Below, in pieces: positions 17,363 to 29,600 of a stretch of DNA of 41,201 nt. The notes beneath the pieces are model-generated. The model ran no database searches. It was not told the DNA's origin and worked only from the letters and a program-made list of their open reading frames with translations. The DNA is from Lachnospiraceae bacterium (lineage in GTDB: Bacteria; Bacillota; Clostridia; Lachnospirales; Lachnospiraceae), in contig JAFSZZ010000116.1 of the NCBI GenBank assembly GCA_017458765.1, positions 1-41,201 of the forward strand, written 5' to 3'. The translations under genes were made by a program, and so were the position numbers. Position 1 is the stretch's first letter. Every line of letters begins with the position of its first letter.

Positions 17363-19774
17363 ATGAAAACAGAAGAACCGGAAAAAACAGTAACATCAGA
17401 CAGACGCAAGAAGAACGGCGTGATCATACCGCTGGTTCTTGTGTTCGTATTTATGGCGGTAATGGTTGTTTATGTATCCTCCCTTATGTATCGTGTTGCG
17501 GTGTCCAATTCCAATGCGGTCATAGAGGACAGGATACTTACCGTATCCGCTATGATAAACAATCATCTGAACACTGCCGAGAACGTACTGCATGTTGCGG
17601 GTGATTCCGTGCATCACATGCTCATAAGCGGAACGACATCGGCAAGGATACATGAATTCCTCGTTGATGAGACTTCAAATGTTTCGGAACAGTTCGATGA
17701 AAATTATACCGGTATATACGGCTTTATCATGGGTAAATACATAGACGGGCTCAACTGGGAGCCGCCGGAGGGATATGACCCCAAGGCACGTGACTGGTTT
17801 ATAGATGCGAAGGAAGCCGAAGGTAATGTTGTATTCACACAGCCTTATATTGATGCACAGACGGGAAATATGATCATATCCGCGTGCAGGATGCTCCCCG
17901 ACAGGCAGAGCGTTATCGCGCTTGATGTCCAGCTCAAGGGGATACAGTCTATGATGAAGGAACTGACGATATCTGGCAAGGGATATGGATTCGTCGTAGA
18001 TGGCAGCGGTCTTATCATAGCGCACAGGGATGAAGATAAAAAGGGGAAAAATATATGTGAGTTTGAGGGTGGTGAAGGCCTGTTGGATGTCATAAGGGAG
18101 GAAGGCTCAGGCAGATTTTTATACGCAGGGGAGAACGGTGATGATACCGTCTATGTGAACAGCATAGCGAATGACTGGTATGTCGTGATGGTTGTAAGCG
18201 GACGTGAACTTTATTCGGAGGTACGCAGCCAGCGTGCTGTTGTTATCGTTATATGTATACTGATATTCTCAATGATATCAGCATTCTATTATCTGGGTTA
18301 TCGGAATGAGCAGAGGTATACAAAACAGCTTGAGGAAATGAGGCTTGAGGAGCAGAAGGTCACCTACGAGAGGAAGATGCTTGAACTTGAGAAGGACGCG
18401 GCGAATGCCTCAAATAAGGCAAAGAGTGATTTTCTTGCAAATATGTCCCATGAGATAAGGACACCGATGAATGCGATAATCGGAATGGATGAGATGATAC
18501 TGCGTACATCACCGGGAGAACCGATAAGGAAATATGCGCTTGACATCCAGAGTGCAGGCAAGACGCTTCTGTCTATCATAAATGACATACTTGATTTTTC
18601 CAAGATAGAATCGGGGAAGATGGAACTTATTCCTGTGGAATACAGTTTTGCTTCGGTAATGAATGACGTAGTTAACATGACGATGAAGAAGGCGCAGGAT
18701 AAGGCGCTTGACTATAAGCTTAAGATGTCGGAGGATATACCGTCCAAACTGCTTGGTGATGAGATACGAGTCCGTCAGGTAATGCTCAACCTTATCAATA
18801 ATGCGATCAAATATACACATGAGGGCAGCGTGTCGGTCGACGTGTCGTATGAAGCGGACTCGCAGATGCTTACGGTGATCGTCGCAGATACCGGGATAGG
18901 CATTAAGAATGAGGATCTCGGCAAACTGTTCGGTTCGTTTCAGAGGCTTGAAGAGGACAAGAACAGGAATATAGAGGGCACAGGCTTAGGGCTTAATATT
19001 ACGATGCGTCTTGTCAACATGATGGACGGCTCGATAAGTGTGAGCAGCAAGTACGGGGAAGGCACGACCTTCACGGCCAGGATGAAGCAGGTTGTCACGG
19101 ATGCGACGCCCGTGGGTGATTTTGCACAGAACCTGCTCAAGATGCAGGAGAACAGGGAAGAGTACAGAGCAAGCTTCATTACACCTGATGCGCACATACT
19201 TGTTGTGGATGATAATGATATGAATCTTGAAGTGATAGCAGGACTGCTTGAGGATACGAAGATCAATGTGACAACTGCACTCTCGGGAAAGGCATGCCTG
19301 GATATCCTGAGAGAAAGATCATTCGATGTGATCTTTCTTGACCAGATGATGCCCGGCATGTCCGGAGTTCAGACGCTTTCGGAAATAAAGAAGGAAAAAC
19401 TTGCGGAAGATACGCCGATAATCGCACTTACCGCAGACGCTATCGTGGGTGCAAGAGATACGTATATCAAGGAAGGTTTCACGGATTATCTGTCCAAACC
19501 GGTAATGTATAAGGCGCTTGAGGCCATTCTGCATAAGTATATTAATGAGAGACTTATAATGAAGCCGGACGGAGAAAACGCCGCGGGAGCGGAAGAACCA
19601 TCGGCAGAACGTCCCGTGATCCTTGTGGTAAGTGATTCCAAAGATAAGCTTGATGCGATGAAGGAACTGCTTGGCAGCAGATATAAGGGAGTGTTTGTCA
19701 GGGATAAGGAGAAGGCTTCAAAATATCTTGAGAAGCATAAGGTCGAATTTGTTATAAGGGATATAAAATCTTAA
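17363..19774 (+). CDS. Hybrid sensor histidine kinase with Cache-type input and receiver domain
   Basis: An 803-residue protein. Transmembrane helices at about 20-43 and 292-312 flank a double-Cache sensor domain with the [10 protein letters not shown] signature (137-146). A coiled coil (313-350) leads to HisKA with [15 protein letters not shown] (His363), then HATPase with DTGIGI (509-514) and GTGLGLN (539-545). The receiver has VVDDND (614-619), Asp660 in [12 protein letters not shown] and Lys712. A short extra C-terminal domain (about 750-800) matches that of the kinase at 2597. Cache domains bind small ligands such as amino acids or organic acids. It follows the DUF3798 lipoprotein by 30 bp and probably signals through an HPt protein. 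Confidence 0.93.
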   Translation: MKTEEPEKTVTSDRRKKNGVIIPLVLVFVFMAVMVVYVSSLMYRVAVSNSNAVIEDRILTVSAMINNHLNTAENVLHVAGDSVHHMLISGTTSARIHEFLVDETSNVSEQFDENYTGIYGFIMGKYIDGLNWEPPEGYDPKARDWFIDAKEAEGNVVFTQPYIDAQTGNMIISACRMLPDRQSVIALDVQLKGIQSMMKELTISGKGYGFVVDGSGLIIAHRDEDKKGKNICEFEGGEGLLDVIREEGSGRFLYAGENGDDTVYVNSIANDWYVVMVVSGRELYSEVRSQRAVVIVICILIFSMISAFYYLGYRNEQRYTKQLEEMRLEEQKVTYERKMLELEKDAANASNKAKSDFLANMSHEIRTPMNAIIGMDEMILRTSPGEPIRKYALDIQSAGKTLLSIINDILDFSKIESGKMELIPVEYSFASVMNDVVNMTMKKAQDKALDYKLKMSEDIPSKLLGDEIRVRQVMLNLINNAIKYTHEGSVSVDVSYEADSQMLTVIVADTGIGIKNEDLGKLFGSFQRLEEDKNRNIEGTGLGLNITMRLVNMMDGSISVSSKYGEGTTFTARMKQVVTDATPVGDFAQNLLKMQENREEYRASFITPDAHILVVDDNDMNLEVIAGLLEDTKINVTTALSGKACLDILRERSFDVIFLDQMMPGMSGVQTLSEIKKEKLAEDTPIIALTADAIVGARDTYIKEGFTDYLSKPVMYKALEAILHKYINERLIMKPDGENAAGAEEPSAERPVILVVSDSKDKLDAMKELLGSRYKGVFVRDKEKASKYLEKHKVEFVIRDIKS

Positions 19775-19821
19775 GACGATATGATAAAATTCATATATAA
19801 ACTTTTAAAGGAGGGTTACTT

Positions 19822-20496
19822 ATGCGTTATTCTATTGAAGGCGGAAGCCTGCCTGTATTACTGGTGCAGTTGGATCCCGGCGAGAAGCTTATAAGCGAGG
19901 TCGGCGGGAGAACATGGTGCAAGGGCGATGTTGTTACGGAGACATCCGGAGGAGGCGGTGTCGGTGGAGCTTTAGGAAGGATGCTTACGGGAGAGAGTCT
20001 CTTTATGAGCACATACACGGCACAGAGTCCGGCCGAGATTGCATTCACATCTTCATTTCCGGGCAGTATAATCGCACGCGAATTAGGTCCCGGCGAAAGT
20101 ATCATTGCCCAGAAGACAGCGTTTCTATGTGCTTCATCGGGAGTACAGCTGTCGGCCACGGTCAATAAGAAAGCAGGAGCCGGACTTTTGGGTGGAGAAG
20201 GATTCATTATGCAGAAGATCACAGGTCCCGGCACGGCATTCTTTGAGATCGACGGATACTGCAAGGAATATGAGCTGGCTCCCGGCGAACGTATCGTTTG
20301 CGATACCGGCATAATGGCTATGATGGATGAAACGGTTACCATGGATGTGGAGACCGTGAAGGGACTGAAGAATAAGCTCATAGGCGGAGAGGGTCTGTTT
20401 GATACGGTGCTTACCGGTCCCGGTAAGGTTTACTTACAGTCGATGGCCATACCCAAGGTTGCGCAGCTTATCATCCCGTATCTTCCCAAGAAATAG
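19822..20496 (+). CDS. TIGR00266/AIM24 family protein
   Basis: A 224-residue glycine-rich beta protein matching the AIM24/DUF124 family: an L-x-P-G-E-x-x-I-x-x repeat pattern occurs three times (L-D-P-G-E-K-L-I, L-G-P-G-E-S-I-I, L-A-P-G-E-R-I-V), with G-G-E-G-F-I-M-Q-K-I-T-G-P-G in the centre. The length is normal for the family. An excellent AAAGGAGGG ribosome site precedes the ATG. It is the last gene of the operon and is followed by a strong terminator. The family's molecular function is not established. Confidence 0.88.
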   Translation: MRYSIEGGSLPVLLVQLDPGEKLISEVGGRTWCKGDVVTETSGGGGVGGALGRMLTGESLFMSTYTAQSPAEIAFTSSFPGSIIARELGPGESIIAQKTAFLCASSGVQLSATVNKKAGAGLLGGEGFIMQKITGPGTAFFEIDGYCKEYELAPGERIVCDTGIMAMMDETVTMDVETVKGLKNKLIGGEGLFDTVLTGPGKVYLQSMAIPKVAQLIIPYLPKK

Positions 20497-20530
20497 CAGA
20501 TCAGAAAACATTACATCTCGGTTACAGATC

Positions 20531-20559
20531 GGCAGGGCAAGGAAGCCCTGCCGTTTTTT
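20531..20559 (+). terminator. Intrinsic terminator after the AIM24-family gene
   Basis: A perfect 8-bp stem GGCAGGGC/GCCCTGCC (20531-20538 with 20545-20552), a 6-nt AAGGAA loop and a run of six T's. It closes the long operon that starts at 7552 and lies just upstream of operator site D. Confidence 0.9.
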
Positions 20560-20583
20560 GTATCTTTGATAATACAAAATATG

Positions 20584-20653
20584 ACCAAATAGACATGAAA
20601 AACGACCGAACAGACACAAGATATTGTGTTGTGTATCAAATATACTTAATAAT
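20584..20653 (+). promoter_or_regulatory. Tandem LytTR-type operator and promoter, site D (giant protein/NRPS operon)
   Basis: ACCAAATAGACA (20584-20595) and ACCGAACAGACA (20605-20616) repeat with period 21 and an A5 spacer. An AATAAT hexamer (20648-20653) lies 31 bp after the second repeat; TATACT at 20641-20646 is an alternative -10. The start codon is at 20691. Confidence 0.72.
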
Positions 20654-20690
20654 ACATTTCATGGGGAGTTTGACGGGAAGGAGGCCTGTT

Positions 20691-23600
20691 ATGAGGAAAA
20701 TCAAGAGGATGCTGGCATGGGTATTGGCTGTAGTGATGACGGTGACCATGCTGCCTGTAAACACGCTGCCCGTAAAAGCGGCGGATAACAATTTATGGAC
20801 GGACTATGCCAGTGAGGTTACAAGGAATGCCGACGGAGTATATGAAATCTCCACTGCAGCACAGCTCGCCTGGGTGGCGAAGGCTGTAAATGACGGAACA
20901 TTGGAGCAGGGATGGTATGATACGCAGGGTAATCACTACTATACCTTCCGACTTTTAAATGATATAGATCTGACGGACCATCTGTGGATCCCAATAGGTA
21001 ACAGTTATAATAATATGATCCGGTTCAGAGCTGTTTTTGACGGTGCGGGACATACTATATCTGGTATGCGGGTCGGTACTTCGGATGAATATCTTGCACA
21101 GGGTTACGGCGGACTGTTTGGCGTTCTCGCAGGCAGTGTAAGAGAACTCAGTATTACCGATTCCACGGTCTATGCCACTTCCAAAACAGACGGTTTTGAA
21201 TGTTATGCGGGACTGCTTGCGGGATATTTCGATTCATATTCGGGAAGTGTCTATCGATGCAGCGTTGACGGTTCGGTATACATTGAAGGAAGAAACTTCT
21301 CGTATTCAAACCGGTATAACAGTGCGGGCGGATTATTTGGTGTCATAAGCAAGGGCAAGGTCGATTCATGCCGGTCAAATGCCGGACTGTATTTAAAGAA
21401 GATCGACGGTGTGAGCGGAAAGGCTTCACTGGGTGGAGTCACGGGAAGCTATGCGGATGATGCAAGCGCAAATAATCTTCTGATCATTAATTCGATTTCC
21501 TCAGTAGAGACCAATACCGATGCAGGGGCTTCATTATCCCTGGGTGCATTTACCGGTTCCGGATCATATGGAACGATAAAGAACAGCTTTGCGAGAATAA
21601 AATATAAGGGAGGCACCAGGGAACTCGGACAGGATGCACCAAAATTAAGCTATAATCTGAAGACGGCGGCGAATATCTGCGCTTATGAAAAGAACGAAGG
21701 TGCCGATACAACCGAACGTTCAATACACGTCTTATCCAAGGATTCGGAACATGTTTCCGAGAACAGTATTCCACTTATAACACTTAAGAGTCAGGATTTT
21801 GTAAATGCTCTCAATTCAAAAGCACAGCCGATAGAGGGTGCAAAGACATGGAGCATATCTGACAGCGAGAATGACGGTTTTCCTGACATCAGGTTTGCCG
21901 GTCTGCCGGTTTATCATACGGCAGAGTTCATCTCTGCAGGTGAAACTTTATCAACACAGAAGATTGCCGATGGTGATAAGGCAGAGAAACCGGATGATCC
22001 TGCAAGAAAAGGCTATACTTTCCTGTATTGGTATACCGATGATGAAAATACGGAATATGACTTTGATTCACCTGTTGCTTCGGATCTAACATTAAATGCA
22101 AGATGGGATGCGCATGAACATACCGTTGATTTTGATCCCAAGGGAGGATCTTATGTGTATCCTCAGGTTGTAAAGACTGACTGCAAGGTCACAAAACCGG
22201 CGAACCCTGTGTATAACGGATACGTGTTCAAGGGCTGGTATGAGGATGAAGCATATTCAAACCCGTGGGATTTTAATACCGAGACGGTAGCCCACGATAT
22301 GACGCTGTATGCAAAGTGGGATGTTTCGAGCCTTCCGGCAGTTGCGGGCAGGATCACCTCCTTAAGGACAGGTGCAGGTATTGAGGGAGCGACTGTCACC
22401 CTTTCGGGTAATGGGATAGATAAGGAAGTAAGAACGGATACCTTCGGGTTTTATCGTATTGATGATATAGATGCGGGAACTTATGAGATAAGCGCGTGGG
22501 CTCCGGGTTTTTGCTCAAAGAGCGAGCCGGCGCTTACTATTACGGACGGTTCTGCAGGCTGGGATGCTGCACTTGAAAGCACATGGTCAGGTGGAGGCGG
22601 CGGTGAAGAGAAGAAGGTTAAGACTATATATGTCAATGTAAGCTGCTTAAGTACCGGAATGAAGCTTTCCCGTGTTACCGTCAAATACAGGGGGGATACC
22701 CTGACAGGCGAGGGAATGACGGATGAGAACGGCTGTGTGATACTTGAAGAGGTTCCGGACGAGGGATATATCTTTGAGATAAACAACGACTTCAGGAAGA
22801 AAGGATGGAAGTCAGCAACCGCAACTACGTCTGACGGATCGGATAAAAAGGGCGACCTGTATGTTAACTGTGCCCTTGAGCCCGAGTGTCAGGAGCTTGA
22901 GGTTAGCGTTAAGGGCTACGACCCGGTAAGTGATAAGGATGACCAGCCGCTTGAGGGAATAAACGTCACCCTTAAAGGTCTGCATCCCGAGGATAACAGG
23001 ATAGTTCTTGTGGATGATGTTAAGGCTGTTACCAATGCGGACGGCAAGGTTAACATTGGCTGGCTTGCTCCGATCACATGGGTGGTATCGGCAGGTGCCA
23101 CACCCTACACTAGTGTTTCGGAAACCATAAAGAGCAACGATGAAGGTAAACTTACAAAAAACAAGGTAACACTCAATCTTCCGTTTACGGCTTCATCCAT
23201 AAAGGTGAACCTTAAATCAGGCTATGCGGATAAGGATATTTTCAAGAACAGTCAGGGACAGGGGAGCGGCAGTACGGGGAGAGATCCCTTAAAGGTTAAG
23301 CTTTCGGGAGTTGCCGGAACCGTTACGGAGGGCATATCCAGGGAGTCCGAGCTTGACACAAACGGTGAGGCACTGTTCGAACGCCTTGCTCCCGGTGCCT
23401 ATAATCTGTCGGCAGCAGGCTCGGTCAAGCGTTATGTATCCGTTCCTGCTGGTGCAGACGGCAAGGAGATATACAGTTCTACCGAGGATACAAGGTACGG
23501 TCCGAAATATTTCTATGCCGAGTTCAACGGCCAGGGCAGTACCAATGTCGGATTCGGAGCCAACATAACCACGACACTTCGTGTTGCGGCCTCGCCGGTT

Positions 23601-26600
23601 ACTTTCTCGGGAACCCTGTACAAGGCAGATATGGATAAGAACGGTGAGATTAAGGTTACACCGCTTAAGGATGTCAAGCTTGCCGTAAAGCCATCATATT
23701 ATTATCAGCAAAACGGAGCCTCAGAAAAGGAGATCAGGACAGATAATGACGGACATTATTCTGTAACGCTTCTTCCCGGGTTATATGGTGTGACTGTTAA
23801 GGATAATTTCTATAACGATTACTTCGGTGGGCATCTGATATATCATACGGGTGCAACAGACACCTGTTACTATGATTACAATATGCGCGGCTGGCCCTGT
23901 TATGGACAGTGGACTGGGACTGTGAAATCCGCCTGGGCATGGCTGTCTTCAGGTACACAGAAGCCTTACGCGGATATTGCCGGAATGAATCTGTCATCCG
24001 GAGATGTTGTGGCAGATCTTGTTATGATGGAGAAGGCATTTACTTACTCGCTCGGTTCATGGCGGGATATTTCGGGAGTAGGGATTCCCGTTATGACAAA
24101 TGCCACGATGAAACGGATCACATCACTGAAGCTTGATAACAATCCCGACAGATGGGAAGTTAAGAGAAATAAAATATACACCATGGATCATCATACCGAA
24201 TCAAACGGTGCTTCTGTAACCATGTACGGGAATGAAACAAAGACCAAAGACATGACCGGTCAGAAGTTCCCGGCTGTTTTTGCGGATCTTAAGCCGGGAG
24301 ACTATACCTTCGGCTATACTTTGGCGGGTAATTTTTCGCATCTTGAAATGTCGGATGCTCCTTATAGCGCGCATGCAAGGATCCCGCATGACGGAGAAAG
24401 GAATATAAGTTTTTATGATTTTCCGGCGCCGGGCGAACTCCCTGCAAATGCGGACTTTCCCGAGGATTATGTTGATATAAGGTATCCGGATGATCCGTGT
24501 CACAATCCATGGCCGTGCGGAACAGTATACGACAGTGAAGTGGCGATAGATTTTGATAAAGATGCCCAGGGACACCGGACTTTTGCTGATCTGTATGACG
24601 ATGATAACAGCAACGGCGAGATGTATTTCAAGTTCTTCAACAGACATAAGTATACACGTGGAATGTTAACCGAAGAACAGGCGGCTATATACCGGAGATC
24701 GGCCAATATACATGATTTTCATCTCGATAGTAACTACAATCAGAATGGTACCTGGGATCCGCCGGAGGAACCTGATTCGTCTGACGGAAGTGTGCCGGAT
24801 ACAGCGGAAGGAAGCGGTCCGGAGGATTCCGATACGGCGGATGATAATGGTAACGACGGTTCGGAGGGTGCTGTAAACGGAGAACAGTCAGCAGTTTTGG
24901 ATGAATCCATGGATGAAGATATTATAATCAGTGGAGATGTGTCCGAACCGGTTGCCTGTGAAGGAGATCCGGGTGATATGGCAAATTATGCGTGGTACAC
25001 AGATGATTCTGCCGAACATATGCCGGATGATAAAGATGCATTTAGCTTAAGCAGCATAAGAACAGCACTGTTTGGATATACTACCGATAAGTGCCCGGGT
25101 GTACTGTTCTATCTTCCTGACTATGCTTCATGGGAAGATGAAGCCTATACGGCAATACCCGATGGTAATGTGGAGCTGTATTTTAACGCTCCGGCAGAAT
25201 CCTATCTTCACACAACATTCTTCCCGAATGCCCTTGATAAGAGGAATCTGCACAACTACGGGCAGAATGAGAAGAACGATCTGTGGTTTAAGGCGCCTGT
25301 TCCGGCTTCCGGCAGGCAGATAAGTGCGATCGATTTTGCGCATCCGCAAAACAGCCGGAACGGTCAGGTGATAAACAAGAGCAGTATAGAAGCATTTTTT
25401 GCTGCAACCGGTCTGGAAGTAAGGGCAGTTGACGGAGAGAATCCAGGCAGAACCCTTGATGTTCCGGTGTCCGTAACCATAGGTGAGGATTCATATGCCA
25501 GTGGATATATCTATACGGTGGATAATGGATTAAACGATAATGTTACCAAGGTTGAAGTCACCTCGAACGAGTGGGAATGCTCAAACGATCTGTTTGTACA
25601 GGGATATTATGATGAGAACGCAAAGAAAGCAGTCATTTTAGTTCCTCTTTCCAGGAAGCTCAGAGTTTTCAAACTTACTGTAACTGACATCTACGGCCAG
25701 CAAATAAAGAATGCGGATGTTTCATTTACCGGACACAGCAGGGAATATCCTGTAGTCGGAGCCACGGATGGAAACGGAGTGGCACAGATAGGTGAAACTC
25801 AGATAAACTGGCTTACAAATAAGGAGGAAGTTGTAAGCGGTCTTACACTTCAGGATTATACGGTAAGGATCCATGCAAAGGGTTATCAGGATATGGTTTA
25901 TACCATAACGGCAGATGAACTCGGTACGGGGATCATCGCCACGGGGAGAAAGGAAATGGCAGTCCTTAGCCAGCCTGTGATCAATAAGGACAACAAGGAG
26001 ATATTTGACAAGAAGGGGGCCTTCATCCCGGGCGTTAATTTCACGGGTACTCAGAGCGGAGTCAACTTTGTCGCAAATGACAGTATGGACAATGACGCAC
26101 TGTTCTTAAATATAAATCTCGAGATCGAGAGGGACCAGGGTGACAAAGTTATAAATGTATACATGATAGACAGAAAGGTATATGCGAATGAGGATTATTC
26201 GGATGTACCTACGGAACTTATCATACCGTCTTCGCAGGATGCACATTCCAATCCATCTGAAGTATATGAATGGCTTGTGAAGCTTGAGAGAGAAGAACTG
26301 GGCGTTGTCTACTGGAGATGCTTCCTCGGAGATGACGAGATACAGGTATCTGATACGGGAACGACCGATGTCGTTACAGCAAGAGTTCCTCTGTGGGAGC
26401 TCCCGACGGATGCCTTCTGTCCTACCTTTATAGTGATGACAGATAAGGGCGCGATCCAGATATATAATGTGGAATATGGCGTACAGGATACAACACAGCT
26501 TACAGGTATAAGGCTTAACGGACGGCAGGCCAGGATATACAACGCGATAGCGGATATGGCCGGCGCTGTGCCGACAGAGGCTGAGGAGACGGCACTGCTT

Positions 26601-29600
26601 ACCAATATAAACCTGCCTACGGGCATGATACTTCCGCAAAAGACCTTCACCGCGACCATTACAGCAAGTGATGAGGGATATATAGATTATGAATACAAGA
26701 TGGGAGTTGACCTTGTACAGGGCTCTCTTACTCCCGCAGGATCGTCTGCACCAAACCTTAACATCATTTCCGGTGTGACAGGAATCGTCGTGAGCGGTGA
26801 ATGGGATATGAAGCTTGCAGGTGAAGACAGGCAGTTCGTGGAAACCTTCAATGTGAATGCATCAAGGAAAAACATGGATATCGATGACTATCTGCCTGCA
26901 TTGTTCAAGGCCTTCCCTGTTAAGTTAAGCTTCGATCCCGATCCTTCCGGAGGTTTCGGATATACCGGGACGAGGACGGTGGACGGAAAGAATGATATGA
27001 CCAGGGAATCCCAGAGGATGGATGCAAATGCATATGCCGGGATCAAGGGTGAGATCAGCGGCTTCAAGGCGGCAGGCAAGGCATTCCCGGGAGTGGGTAC
27101 AATACTTGAGTCACTTGAAAAGAGCGGTGCCGCAGATATGGGTGTGCATCTTAAGTTAAGGACCGGAGTTAACGGTACATACAGATACGAGATCGTTCCA
27201 CCGGCTGAACCGACTGAGAATCTTGATATTGCAGTGGGTGCGGGTGCATCGGCGGGTGTATATGCCAAGGCACTTGGCGGATCTGTGGGTGCGGAGGCCA
27301 ATGTCAATATAAGCGGTGACAATGACAAACTCCCAGATATGATGGAGATATCCGCAACAATGAGCCCCGATGACGGGTTTAAAATGAAGGAGGTCAAGGG
27401 CAAGCTTAACGCCGATGCCAAGATTTATATCCAGACATGGGCGATAAACGGAGAGAAAAATTTCGAATTTGTTGACATACCTTTCGATTATAAATTTAAC
27501 ACCGAGGATGATGTAAATGATTCTACAATAGCGATAAATGAGATAAGCATTAAAGAGAACCTGATGTCAAGGGGCGATTTTGAACCGTCTGTATACAGCA
27601 ATGATGCGGTTGCAAACGGAAATGTACTTGCAACCAATTATGTGACCATAGGCGGACACGGATCGGATGAGAGCGGTTCGGGAACCGTTGTGGTTACCGA
27701 CATGGAGTCAAAGGGCGGAAACATGCGTGTGATGCTTGTTGCAAGAAACGGCATAGTATCAGGTTCACCTGACACAAATACGGGTATTGAGGCGCCGGAA
27801 GGCTCGGGTGACGGATTTATAGATCCTGTATGTATCGCTTCGACAGACGGTCTTATAACGGCATGCGATACCGTGACCTTAAGTGACGGCAAGCTGCTCG
27901 TGGCATGGTGCGAGATAGCTGCTTTCGATATGTATAAGACCTGCCCGCCTTCTTCGATAAAATACTCTGCAGGTACTGTAAATAACGGCGTATGGACGGG
28001 CAATGTCACGACAGTAACAGAAGATGCCGGAATGGTTACGGACAGCATGTATCTGGTTGCGAACGGTAACGGAGCGGCATCGCTTATAGCAGTCAAGACG
28101 GGTGACGGACCGATGGCTGCAAGGCATAACATTTACGGCTATAAGTATTCGGCAGGCGGCTTTACGGGTGAAACCGTACTTGCCGGTAACAAGAGGATAT
28201 ACAGGGCGAAGGCCTGCAGTGCGGGTGACGGCGTGTTCATGGCATATACCACGGACGAATTTGAGGCGGAGGCCATTGTTTGGGATAATAAGGGTACTGA
28301 GAACTATAGCTTTACCGTAAACGGACTTGAATTTGATGTTGCATCAAACGGCGCAAGGTCGGGTATACTTACCGGTACGGATGACGGGCTGGAGCTTCAG
28401 ATACTTGAGAACGGCGTGTTTAAGTACTACGGTACGGTGGTTTCTCAGACGTCTCCCGGCAATCCGATGTTCGCGATAGCAGAAAACGGAAGCTTTGTGA
28501 TCGGATGGACCACAGAAAATGATACTAAGCTCTATACGGCACAGTTAAGCATGGGCGGAAACCTGTTAAAAGATGCTGAGTTGATAGGTAACGGCGGACG
28601 ATTCAGCAAGAGTGAACTGTGCTTAAATGGTGCAGACCTGAGCCTTTACGCTGTTAATACAAAGACTGTCGGCGAAACATTAAACAGCACGCTTAATGCA
28701 TATAATATGAAGGCCGAAGTTTATACGGGCACAGATGTAGAGGTGACAGGCATAGAGGTGACGCCAGATAAACCCGAGATAGTGATCGGTTCAAAAAAGA
28801 GACTGACAGCTAAGGTCCTTCCCGTTAATGCGACAGGGAAGGGAGTAACATGGAGCAGTGATCATGAAGATATAGCAATCGTGACCAGTAACGGCTGGGT
28901 TAAGGGGATCAAGACAGGCGATGCTGTCATTACGGTCACGGCAGGAAATATTTCGGTTAAAGTTCCGGTTACAGTTGTTGAAAAATCCGGAAATTCCGGA
29001 GGAGATGAACCGGAAGAACCTGTCAATCCCGTTAATCCCGTAAAACCGGGCGAGCCCAAAGGAAATTATGAGGGTAAGGAAACCGGTGAGATGTCGGTTG
29101 CTTTTACGGATGCTTCGATCAAGGATGGAGTGATCTATAAAGGAACAGCGATAAAACCCGATGTTATTGTTAAGAACGGAGATAAGACGCTGATCGAGGG
29201 AACCGATTATTCGGTTAAGTATAAGGATAATGTCAATGCGGGACCTGCCATCGTTACAGTGACAGGCAAGGGCAACTATATCGGAAAGAAGGAACTTACC
29301 TTTACGATAAATAAAAAGAATATAGGCGATGCCGATGTGACGGCAGGCAACATGGTTGTAGTATCGGGAAGCAAGGCTTCGCCGGTTATCGTTTATAACG
29401 GTATTGTGCTCAAATCCGGCAGTGATTATTCGGGAATAACGAGTGAAAAGATAAGACAGGATACCGGGATTACCCTTACCGGTTCGGGTAAGAATTATAC
29501 GGGTACTAAGACGCTGACGATCAAGGCTCTGCCTAAGACTGAAGTAAAAAGCATGGCTGTTGTATTGGTGAAGGGTACTTCATTTACGTACGACGGAAAA

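Noticed and set aside
20595..20690. Upstream extension of the giant protein frame
   Set aside because: Overlaps operator D and its -10; the signal peptide and AAGGAGG fit the start at 20691.
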